Shown: positions 1-6,218 of the stretch, piece by piece
How positions within the stretch are numbered: the stretch's first letter is position 1
Layout of the letters: each line of letters begins with the position of its first letter
Assembly (NCBI GenBank): GCA_016931435.1
Contig: JAFGET010000022.1
Span: 1 to 9,248 of the forward strand
Direction of reading: 5' to 3'
Length of the DNA stretch: 9,248 nucleotides
Origin: Candidatus Omnitrophota bacterium
Lineage (GTDB): Bacteria > Omnitrophota > Gorgyraeia > Gygaellales > Profunditerraquicolaceae
Notes under the pieces: model-generated
The model's database searches: none
Seen by the model: the letters and a program-made list of their open reading frames with translations, nothing else
Told to the model about the DNA's origin: nothing
Made by a program: the position numbers and the translations under genes

Positions 1-639
1 ATGCCTTTTGGCCTGCATGCGGTATATAGCTATAAGCTTTTTGCTTTTTTTGATCTAAAAGCGCTTATCGGCCTGGCTATAACAGCGCTTCTTTTGTTGA
101 GCGCGTTCTTAGGGAAGAAAGAACATAGATTTTTTTCTTTTTCCATCTTCTGGTTTTTCCTGTCGCTTCTTCCGGCCTCCAATATTTACCCCGTCAACCG
201 TTCTTATATGGCTGAGCGCTGGCTGTATTTTCCTTCCATAGGGATATTTTTCATATTGGGAGGCGCCTTTTCTTTTCTCTACGGCATAAAAAAGGCAAGG
301 CTCATCGCCGTATCGTCATTTCTTGCGCTTTTTATTTTTTATTCGTTTTTGACTATTGAGCAGAATAAATATTGGAGAGATCCCGTAACCTTTTATGAAA
401 GGACCCTGGAGTATAACCCAGAGAGCGCTGTGATATATAACGAGCTGGCCCTTGAATATGAAAAAGCGGGCAGGATAGAGGAGGCGGCCGCCGCCTACAA
501 AAAAGCCATCGCTCTCTGGCCGCAGGCAGAGGGGTTATATTTGAACCTTGCGAATCTATACCGTAATGCCGGCAGGGATGAGGAGGCCAAAGAGGCATAT
601 AAAAAATGGGAAGAAATGACCAAAAAATCCGATGACTAA
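1..639 (+). CDS. C-terminal part of a TMTC-like (GT-C type) membrane protein with TPRs, 5' truncated
   Basis: The visible 212 residues hold several hydrophobic segments (about 21-38, 43-60, 77-95 and 100-118). Two TPR units follow at about 142-175 and 178-205. The piece aligns with the C-terminal half of the complete protein at 1907-3538: LPASNIYPVNRS...ERWLYFPS here corresponds to IPVANIIPIPNF...NRYLYIP there. The ATG at position 1 therefore falls inside the aligned region and is most likely an internal Met, with the true start upstream of the window. Proteins of this type (polytopic membrane domain plus C-terminal TPRs, related to the TMTC/DUF1736 group) are thought to be polyprenyl-phosphate-sugar-dependent glycosyltransferases of the inner membrane. 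The catalytic N-terminal loop is not in view. The gene ends 45 nt before the GT9 gene in the same direction. Acceptor and donor cannot be told from the sequence. Confidence 0.8.
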   Translation: MPFGLHAVYSYKLFAFFDLKALIGLAITALLLLSAFLGKKEHRFFSFSIFWFFLSLLPASNIYPVNRSYMAERWLYFPSIGIFFILGGAFSFLYGIKKARLIAVSSFLALFIFYSFLTIEQNKYWRDPVTFYERTLEYNPESAVIYNELALEYEKAGRIEEAAAAYKKAIALWPQAEGLYLNLANLYRNAGRDEEAKEAYKKWEEMTKKSDD

Positions 640-684
640 CCATTTTATTGATTTAAAGCGATTCTTAGTGTAACCTATTGTTAT

Positions 685-1902
685 ATGAAAGTCGAAAATA
701 TCAAGAAAATAGATTTTTGGTTGGGGGTCCCTTTGTGTTTCCTGCTTACTTTTTTTAATCTCTTTAAAAAAGCGGCAGAGCTTAAGAAAAGCGCGGTTTC
801 CCCCGTAAGAAAAATAGCCTTTATCAAGCTGTCGGAATTAGGCGCGATCATTTTATCCTACCCTCTTATAAGCCGCGTAAAAAAAGAGCATCCGCAAGCG
901 GCGCTTTTTTTCGTGACTTTCCGCCGCAACCAAGGCGTCTTTAAATTGTTGAACGGGATAATCCCGCAAGAAAATATCCTGGCCGCCCGCCAAGCCCTGC
1001 CGGCCTTTTTTTTAGATATATTAAGGATAATCTTTAGGCTGCGCAAAGAAAAAATAGATATGATTTTTGACCTGGAGTTTTTCTCCCGGGCTTCCGCGAT
1101 ACTGGCATATCTTGCCGGGTCCAAAAAAAGGACAGGTTTTTATGCTTACGGCTATGAGGGGCTCTACAGGGGAGAACTTTTGACCCATAAGGCGCAGTAT
1201 AATCCCTTGCGCCATATTTCAGCTAACTATTTATCGTTGGCCGAGGCGGCCGGGCAAATAGGAAAAAATACCCCGGAGCTTGAGAAAAATATCGGCGAAA
1301 AAGAGCTAGTTTTTCCCGCGTATTCCGCCGGCGACGGGATAAAAGAGAAGGTATCAACCAGATTAAAGAATATGGGAATAGAGGCGGGAAAGAACAGGGT
1401 ATTCCTTATTAATCCCGGCGAAGGCATTTTGCCGTTAAGGGAGTGGCCGGTAGAGAATTTTATCGCTTTATCAAGATTGATCCTTGAAGATAAAAATAAC
1501 CGGATAATCCTGGTGGGCACGGAGAGCGTAACCGTAAAGGCGGGGCTTGTTTTAGAAGCCGTCGGAAAAGAAAGCTGCGTAAGCCTTGCCGATCAAACCA
1601 CGCTGGATGAGCTTCTGTGCCTTTTTAACTTAGCGGATGCCTTGGTTTCAAATGACTGCGGCCTGGGGCATTTAGCCATGCTCTCTACTATCAGCAAGGT
1701 CATCATCTTCGGCCCCGAGAGCCCGCAGGTCTTTGCCCCTTTAGGAAAAAATACGCATATCGTCTATTCGGATTGGCCCTGTTCCCCGTGTTTTTCGGTA
1801 TTGAACCACAGGAATTCATCTTGCCGGGATAACAAGTGTTTAAAAAGCATCAAGCCGGAGGCGGTATACCAGCGGCTCAAGGAGTCTTTAAAGAGCGGAT
1901 AA
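685..1902 (+). CDS. Glycosyltransferase family 9 (heptosyltransferase-like) protein
   Basis: This 405-residue protein matches the GT9/ADP-heptose:LPS heptosyltransferase pattern. The N-terminal Rossmann start is at about 42-80 (RKIAFIKLSELG...YPLI). LREWPVENF lies at 251-259, in the position of the family's 'kWp...y..l' segment. The nucleotide-sugar-binding motif SNDCGLGHLA is at 322-331, followed by IFGPESPQVFAPLG. A four-Cys tail motif (CSPC at 366-369, Cys380, Cys385) parallels the CxPC...CL end of WaaF-type enzymes. About 40 extra residues precede the Rossmann fold and include a hydrophobic stretch (about 12-26), which may bring the enzyme to the inner membrane. Where WaaC-type enzymes have the G-D catalytic pair, this protein has G53-A54. 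No clear ribosome binding site precedes the ATG. The stop is 4 nt before the next start, so it is probably co-transcribed with the flanking GT-C/TPR genes. Role: transfer of a sugar onto a lipid-linked surface glycan. The exact sugar is unknown. Confidence 0.85.
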   Translation: MKVENIKKIDFWLGVPLCFLLTFFNLFKKAAELKKSAVSPVRKIAFIKLSELGAIILSYPLISRVKKEHPQAALFFVTFRRNQGVFKLLNGIIPQENILAARQALPAFFLDILRIIFRLRKEKIDMIFDLEFFSRASAILAYLAGSKKRTGFYAYGYEGLYRGELLTHKAQYNPLRHISANYLSLAEAAGQIGKNTPELEKNIGEKELVFPAYSAGDGIKEKVSTRLKNMGIEAGKNRVFLINPGEGILPLREWPVENFIALSRLILEDKNNRIILVGTESVTVKAGLVLEAVGKESCVSLADQTTLDELLCLFNLADALVSNDCGLGHLAMLSTISKVIIFGPESPQVFAPLGKNTHIVYSDWPCSPCFSVLNHRNSSCRDNKCLKSIKPEAVYQRLKESLKSG

Positions 1903-1906
1903 AGCG

Positions 1907-3538
1907 GTGATAAAGGAAAAAGTCCTGCGTAAGATCAAGCCCAAATTACCCGTTTTAGCGATAATATTTTTTACGCTGCTAGCTTATGTCAACGCGCTTA
2001 AGGATTCGTTTGTCTGGGACGACCACTACGTAATTGTCGCTAATGATTTTATAAGATCATGGCATAACCTGCACCTTATTTTTTCCCGCGCTTATTTTGA
2101 GTCTTTCGTTGAACTGACTTATCGTCCGGTGGTGACCTTATCTTATTTCCTGGATTATTCCATCTGGAAACTTAACCCGCTGGGCCTGCATCTTGACAGC
2201 GTCCTTTTGCATGCGTTTAATGCCGTATTGTTTTTTTCATTTCTGAACCTGGTATTTAAGAAGAAGGCTCCGGCGCTTTTTGCGGCCTTGCTTTTTGCGC
2301 TGCATCCGGTTAATTCCGAAGCGGTAAGCGTGATATCCTTCAGGGACGACCTGCTGGCTTTTATGTTTTTTTTCTCTTCTTTTATCCTTTATATAAAGTC
2401 TACAAGCAGGCCCGGAAGTTTTCGTATATCCGGTTGTTATATTCTGTCCCTGGCTTTATTTGTTTTCGCCCTGTTTTCGAAAGAAATGGCGGTGACCTTG
2501 CCGCTGTTTTTGGCGCTTTATGACCATCTTTTTGACGGGAATAAAAAAGCATACAGTTTGCTTAAACGTTTTAAGCTTTACTACCTGGGTTATTTTTTGA
2601 TCACCTTATTTTACCTGTGCGTAAGGTTCATCTTTATGGAAAACCCCGCCGCGGCCAAAGTCGTTTATCCCGGGGGGAATTTTTATACCAACATCCTGAC
2701 GATGTCGAGGGTCTTTGCGCATTATCTTTATCTTGCCTTTTTCCCCGCGCGCGCCCATCTTATATTGCACGGAAATTCTTTTATTTCAGGTTCTTTTTTT
2801 AACCCCGGGACTTTGTTTTCCGTTTTATTGATCGCCGCATGTTTTATTTTCGCCTTATGGGTAAAAAACAGGTCAAAAGTGATTTTTTTCTCATTTGCTT
2901 TGTTTTTTGTGGCCCTTATCCCGGTAGCTAATATTATTCCCATACCTAATTTCGCCGCTAACCGCTATTTGTATATACCGATAACCGGTTTTTGCCTTTT
3001 TCTCTCAGCAGCCATCTTTCAGCTGCCGCGGGTAAAATCGCCTTTTTTTGCGCGGATGCAGAAAAGTTTCCTTTTTTGCGCGATGGCCGCCATACTTATT
3101 TTTTATGCCGCATTTACCGCGATCAGGAACATAAGCTATAGAAGCGATGCTTACCTTTGGTCAGAAATGGTTGAGGCCTATCCGGATAGTTTTGAGGCCC
3201 ATAGCTGGCTGGGCTGGGTTTATTTAAGCCAGGGCTTATTCGACCAGGCAATACGGGAATATGAGGCAGCGATAAATTTGACTCCCAAAGGGGCAAAGAC
3301 CGAAGATTATTTCTACCTGGGGTTAAGTTACCGCGGCAGGGGAATGTTAGAGGAGGCCATCGCCTCTTTTAACAAAGCCATAGCGCTGGGCTATCAGAAA
3401 AAGAAGGCTTATTATTATTTGGGCCTGATCTTTAAAAGCAAAGGTTCGTTCGGCCAGGCCAAGCAAAGTTTTGAAGAGGCGATAAAGATTGACCGGGGTT
3501 TTGTCGAGGCCCGCAATGAGTTGGAAAGGCTTAAATAA
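1907..3538 (+). CDS. Polytopic GT-C/TMTC-like membrane protein with three C-terminal TPRs
   Basis: This is a complete 543-residue protein, started at a GTG 4 nt after the GT9 stop. The first membrane segment (about 15-31) leads into WDDHY at 37-41, in the first extracytoplasmic loop where GT-C enzymes keep their catalytic acidic residues. A second family hallmark is LLFALHPVNSEAVSVISFRDDLLA at 128-151. Roughly ten further hydrophobic segments reach to about residue 405, including a conserved-looking stretch at 338-358 (IPVANIIPIPNF...RYLYIP). Three TPRs follow at about 429-462, 466-498 and 500-533. Related TMTC/DUF1736-TPR proteins are integral-membrane glycosyltransferases using lipid-phosphate sugars, with the TPRs as an acceptor- or partner-binding arm. 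It is a paralogue of the truncated protein at the left edge. The TPR domain should lie on the same side as the catalytic loop. Substrate unknown; assignment to glycosyl transfer rests on motifs only. Confidence 0.85.
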   Translation: MIKEKVLRKIKPKLPVLAIIFFTLLAYVNALKDSFVWDDHYVIVANDFIRSWHNLHLIFSRAYFESFVELTYRPVVTLSYFLDYSIWKLNPLGLHLDSVLLHAFNAVLFFSFLNLVFKKKAPALFAALLFALHPVNSEAVSVISFRDDLLAFMFFFSSFILYIKSTSRPGSFRISGCYILSLALFVFALFSKEMAVTLPLFLALYDHLFDGNKKAYSLLKRFKLYYLGYFLITLFYLCVRFIFMENPAAAKVVYPGGNFYTNILTMSRVFAHYLYLAFFPARAHLILHGNSFISGSFFNPGTLFSVLLIAACFIFALWVKNRSKVIFFSFALFFVALIPVANIIPIPNFAANRYLYIPITGFCLFLSAAIFQLPRVKSPFFARMQKSFLFCAMAAILIFYAAFTAIRNISYRSDAYLWSEMVEAYPDSFEAHSWLGWVYLSQGLFDQAIREYEAAINLTPKGAKTEDYFYLGLSYRGRGMLEEAIASFNKAIALGYQKKKAYYYLGLIFKSKGSFGQAKQSFEEAIKIDRGFVEARNELERLK

Positions 3539-3554
3539 TGGTTGGTATGGGCTA

Positions 3555-3583
3555 TTGTTTATAAGAAAAATTTATGGTATACT
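3555..3583 (+). promoter_or_regulatory. Predicted sigma70-type promoter of the pseudopilin/exported-protein operon
   Basis: A TTGTTT -35 box (3555-3560) is separated by exactly 17 nt from a TATACT -10 box (3578-3583). A TGG immediately upstream (3575-3577) gives an extended -10. Transcription would start near 3590, leaving a leader of about 45 nt before the ATG at 3637. It lies in the 98-nt gap after the glycosyltransferase block, the only gap of that size before 7943, which fits a new transcription unit. Confidence 0.65.
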
Positions 3584-3613
3584 TTAAAATAAGAAGGTAT
3601 AGTAAACAAAATT

Positions 3614-3633
3614 AATACTTATTGTTAAGTATT
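3614..3633. repeat. Perfect 8-bp inverted repeat with 4-nt spacer just before the operon's first start codon
   Basis: The arms AATACTTA (3614-3621) and TAAGTATT (3626-3633) are exact reverse complements around TTGT. A T-G wobble (3613/3634) and a T-A pair (3612/3635) can extend the stem. The element sits about 24 nt downstream of the predicted transcription start and ends 3 nt before the ATG at 3637. As RNA it would be an A/U-rich hairpin over the ribosome-loading region; as DNA it would suit a dimeric regulator. It has no following U-tract, so it is not a terminator. Confidence 0.6.
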
Positions 3634-3636
3634 GAG

Positions 3637-4080
3637 ATGGGTGAGGTGCGCGCGGATACGGCTAAAGCAACAGATAGAGGACGCTGCGGCGTATCGCTGC
3701 TTGAGATAGCGATAGCCCTTTTGATCATCGGGATAATGTTGGTGATCTTCCCCAACCAGCGAAAATCTATAGAAAGGCATAAGGGGAAAGAAGCCGAGAT
3801 GTCCCTTATTGCCATTTACAACGCCGAAAAAAGGTATAAACTGGAAAACGCCCGGTATTACGCCTGTGATTTTAACTGCTCGGTAAACGGCACAAATATG
3901 ATAGAAAAGGAGCTAAGCCTTGTTTTAAACGAAAAGAATTTTGATTACACCATAAATTCCGATGGCGCAAGCGGATATTTAGCCCTCGCTACCCGCAAGG
4001 GCGGGGATTATTGTGACGGAATGAGCATGATGGTGAATGAGTCAAGCAGTAATGTGATTAAAGGATGTGAAGCATGGTAA
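3637..4080 (+). CDS. Type IV prepilin-like / GspG-like pseudopilin with four mature cysteines
   Basis: The 147-residue product has a class III (prepilin peptidase) signal. An 18-residue charged leader ends in Gly18, followed by VSLLE, with Glu23 at mature position +5. The hydrophobic helix runs to about residue 38. The amphipathic segment EAEMSLIAIYNAEKRYKLENARYYA (53-77) resembles the helix-to-loop region of GspG/PilA-type subunits. Mature cysteines at 77, 81, 126 and 144 could form two disulfides, unusual for GspG-like proteins. The ATG at 3637 is preferred because the alternative TTG (3622) lies in the loop of the inverted repeat. A GTG at 3646 is also possible. The Shine-Dalgarno sequence is poor. 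It is the first gene of a six-gene run and is probably the main or a major subunit of the filament, assembled in the inner membrane by machinery not encoded here. Confidence 0.8.
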   Translation: MGEVRADTAKATDRGRCGVSLLEIAIALLIIGIMLVIFPNQRKSIERHKGKEAEMSLIAIYNAEKRYKLENARYYACDFNCSVNGTNMIEKELSLVLNEKNFDYTINSDGASGYLALATRKGGDYCDGMSMMVNESSSNVIKGCEAW

Positions 4081-4094
4081 GAGCCTTTAAAGGG

Positions 4095-4101
4095 AAAGGT
4101 G
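4095..4101 (+). promoter_or_regulatory. Ribosome binding site of the cysteine-rich protein gene
   Basis: AAAGGTG lies 7 nt upstream of the ATG at 4109. This is good spacing and a partial match to the anti-Shine-Dalgarno complement, so it supports that start. Confidence 0.55.
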
Positions 4102-4108
4102 TATTATT

Positions 4109-5470
4109 ATGAAAAAAGCGCTGGCCTTTACTTTAATAGTTGTTTTAGCGGCACTTATTTATCCCGTATACGCAAAGGTCAAATTTCTGCAATATATACC
4201 CCGCGATGAAAACTTAGCGACATTGACCAAGACGGGCCTGGATTTTAACGTAGCGGAAGTCCCCTGCGACATAGCCGCGGATTTACAAAAAGAGCTTGTT
4301 GAATGCCAGACATGCGTGGCATTGCAGGGGAGTTGCCCGGATTGCTGTTTGGTCATAGACGGAGAAGATAGGTCTGTTGCCTGCAGCGAGGAAGAGGATC
4401 CCCAGTATGACTGCGAACCGTTTGCTTTCAATACGCAAAACTGCATGCAGCAGCTGCGCAGTTGCAGCGATATTATCAATTACGAGTGCACTGAAGTCAT
4501 AGCCTGCCAGCGTCGGGGTTGTCCTGACCCCGAGCCGGACACCGGGCATTCGCCGTTTGTGTTCTGTAATCCTGACGGCAGCGGCGGCTGGCTCTGCAAT
4601 AAACAGAATTTGAACCCTAAGTTTACAGGCTGCACTCCTACCAGCGAGTCAGGGTTAGAAAGCTGCAAAAATATACATCCTTATTATATTGTGCAACCCG
4701 TGCCTTGCCCGCCGCCTGATGAAATGAACTTCTGTTATAAGTATGAGGTTTCTCAAAATTTTAGCGATTGTATTGAGGCCTGTCGGAATTATGCCGATGA
4801 AACAGAAACATGCCGCCGCAAGATCAATTGTTGCAAGGATTCTACCTGCCTGCCTGATGGTTATCAAGATACCTGTACTGCCGATTGCACTGTCCCGGGA
4901 GGCACCAGCAAGACCTGTTGCCAGATAAGGGTCGAGCATCCCGAGTGCGACGAATATACCCTGGATCAGTGTATGGACATACAGAAAAATCTATCAGTAT
5001 GCCAGGGCGTAGGAAGCAGCGGGGGAAATGTCGATGCCGGTAAGTGCCTGTTATGTTTTAAGGAGATCGAAGACCACGGCGAGCCGGTTTCTTACAGTTT
5101 TATAGCCAAGAGCAGGGAAAGGCTGGTGATATCCTGGCAGATCCTGGCCAGCCACGCAAGGGCGACAAGCGACCCGGATTTTGACATCACTTTCGCGCAC
5201 CTGCATTCTATGGTAAAGATCTGGGGTGAAACCGAGAAAAAGTTTGTGCATCAGAGCATGGTGGTCCAGAAGAGTTTCGGCGGCTCTTTCAATATCTTTG
5301 CGGCTACTTCCGTGGATAAAGCCGTGGATTTTAAAGGGGAAGAATATTTTGTCCTGCAGCCGGGATGCAAGTATACCATCAAGCCGTATTATTTTATCCC
5401 GCCGCTGGATAAGGGTTTAGAGATACGCATAGACAGCGTGCAGATGACAGTTTTAAGGATAAGAGATTAA
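4109..5470 (+). CDS. Exported cysteine-rich protein with C-terminal beta-type domain, function unknown
   Basis: I do not recognise this 453-residue protein. A signal sequence (hydrophobic 5-18, then VYA before Lys23) suggests signal peptidase I cleavage after residue 22. Residues 53-316 contain 34 cysteines, including CxxC (66/69), CxxCC (76/79/80), CC pairs (241/242 and 270/271) and CLLC (313-316). Only one more follows, at 420. Such density implies a disulfide-knotted periplasmic or surface module. Pro- and Gly-rich links (139-146, 157-160, 200-203) break it into sub-blocks. From about 325 to the end the composition changes to beta-rich sequence (RLVISWQIL, then FVLQPGCKYTIKPYYF) resembling the C-terminal half of the next gene's product. 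It lies 28 nt after a pseudopilin gene and 20 nt before the second exported protein, so a role at the pseudopilus tip, as its cargo or as an adhesin is likely but unproven. No metal-binding or catalytic motif was identified. Confidence 0.8.
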   Translation: MKKALAFTLIVVLAALIYPVYAKVKFLQYIPRDENLATLTKTGLDFNVAEVPCDIAADLQKELVECQTCVALQGSCPDCCLVIDGEDRSVACSEEEDPQYDCEPFAFNTQNCMQQLRSCSDIINYECTEVIACQRRGCPDPEPDTGHSPFVFCNPDGSGGWLCNKQNLNPKFTGCTPTSESGLESCKNIHPYYIVQPVPCPPPDEMNFCYKYEVSQNFSDCIEACRNYADETETCRRKINCCKDSTCLPDGYQDTCTADCTVPGGTSKTCCQIRVEHPECDEYTLDQCMDIQKNLSVCQGVGSSGGNVDAGKCLLCFKEIEDHGEPVSYSFIAKSRERLVISWQILASHARATSDPDFDITFAHLHSMVKIWGETEKKFVHQSMVVQKSFGGSFNIFAATSVDKAVDFKGEEYFVLQPGCKYTIKPYYFIPPLDKGLEIRIDSVQMTVLRIRD

Positions 5471-5476
5471 CTAAGA

Positions 5477-5487
5477 AAAGGAGGTGA
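5477..5487 (+). promoter_or_regulatory. Very strong ribosome binding site
   Basis: AAAGGAGGTGA (5477-5487) is close to a full complement of the 16S rRNA 3' end. It precedes the ATG at 5491 and is by far the best Shine-Dalgarno sequence in this operon. It suggests that the second exported protein is made in larger amounts than its neighbours. Confidence 0.75.
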
Positions 5488-5490
5488 GAA

Positions 5491-6195
5491 ATGAAGAAAT
5501 CGATTTGTTTGGTTGTAGCGTTGTGTTGCCTGGCAACAGTGGCATTGGCTGTGGAAAATATGGAGACTCAGCTTGTTCCTTCTCCGAGCATCTTAAGCGT
5601 CCCGGGGACCACTTCGTTAGTCTTAGATGCCGGCCGTTGGCCAAAGATGACTAGCTCAAGCGATAACCCTAACTGCGATAACGTGATTTTACCTCAGCAG
5701 ATCAGCTTAAAATGCAAGACCGGGAATTGCAATGATTATACCGCTACGGATTTGAAGAAAAACTACAGCATTCCCGCGGATTACCGTAAGACCTCGACGT
5801 TAGTCGTCAGCTGGGTCCTGCGCGTAGTGGGGCAGTCAGCCTCATGCCCGAACCCCTGGCCGCGATTTTGCAAACCGTTCCACGGCAGGTATAATTGCAG
5901 CTATCCCGCCGGTGAAGTAAGAAGCAGGTTGTTTATAAACGGTAATCCCGTCGGACAGGAAGCGGTGATGACAGTTCCGGGCACGGATAGTAAAGGCGGC
6001 GTCAATGTCAGCGATCCTACGAACACCGGCAGCGCCGTGATCGATGCTTCTCTTTTTGGCGGAACTTTTCCGGAGACCGTAAATATCGAAGTCCGTTGGC
6101 GTAACGACAGCGCTATGAAGGTAAGCAGCGCGGTCAAAGAGCACAGCATGGAGATCATGTTCCTGCCTCTGATCATGGGAGAGAAGGCCGATTAA
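5491..6195 (+). CDS. Exported protein with six mature cysteines, partner of the cysteine-rich protein
   Basis: I do not recognise this 234-residue protein. It has a classic Sec signal peptide with a cleavage site after ALA (residue 20). The mature part has six cysteines (62, 75, 80, 119, 127, 136), enough for three disulfides. From about residue 100 it becomes beta-strand-like (TLVVSWVLRVV, RSRLFING, ETVNIEVRW, SMEIMFLPL). Its spacing and end resemble the C-terminal domain of the preceding protein (RLVISWQILAS ... DSVQMTVLRI), so both may carry the same beta-sandwich-type domain. There is no lipobox, LPXTG or obvious membrane anchor, so it should be free in the periplasm, or secreted if the pseudopilus system moves it. 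The very strong ribosome binding site suggests high expression. The gene lies 20 nt after one exported-protein gene and 23 nt before a prepilin gene. Function is unknown; structural or adhesive use is only a guess. Confidence 0.78.
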   Translation: MKKSICLVVALCCLATVALAVENMETQLVPSPSILSVPGTTSLVLDAGRWPKMTSSSDNPNCDNVILPQQISLKCKTGNCNDYTATDLKKNYSIPADYRKTSTLVVSWVLRVVGQSASCPNPWPRFCKPFHGRYNCSYPAGEVRSRLFINGNPVGQEAVMTVPGTDSKGGVNVSDPTNTGSAVIDASLFGGTFPETVNIEVRWRNDSAMKVSSAVKEHSMEIMFLPLIMGEKAD

Positions 6196-6218
6196 GCTGC
6201 TGCGGCATAAGCAGTGCT

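Noticed and set aside
648..676. Possible promoter (TTGATT, 17 nt, TAACCT) before the GT9 gene
   Set aside because: The -10 box matches only half of the consensus, and transcription would begin almost at the start codon; read-through from upstream is simpler.
3622..3636. TTG start five codons upstream of the first prepilin's ATG
   Set aside because: It lies in the loop of the inverted repeat with no Shine-Dalgarno sequence; the ATG at 3637 gives the same mature protein.
4074..4112. 12-codon open frame starting in the end of the first prepilin gene and ending at the ATG of the next
   Set aside because: It is too short, has no ribosome binding site and has no recognisable leader-peptide features.
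4159..4939. Several overlapping open frames on the minus strand, and one on the + strand at 4743-4928, within the cysteine-rich gene
   Set aside because: They arise because cysteine-rich coding sequence avoids stops in other frames. The exported protein has a signal peptide, a ribosome binding site and a coherent domain pattern.
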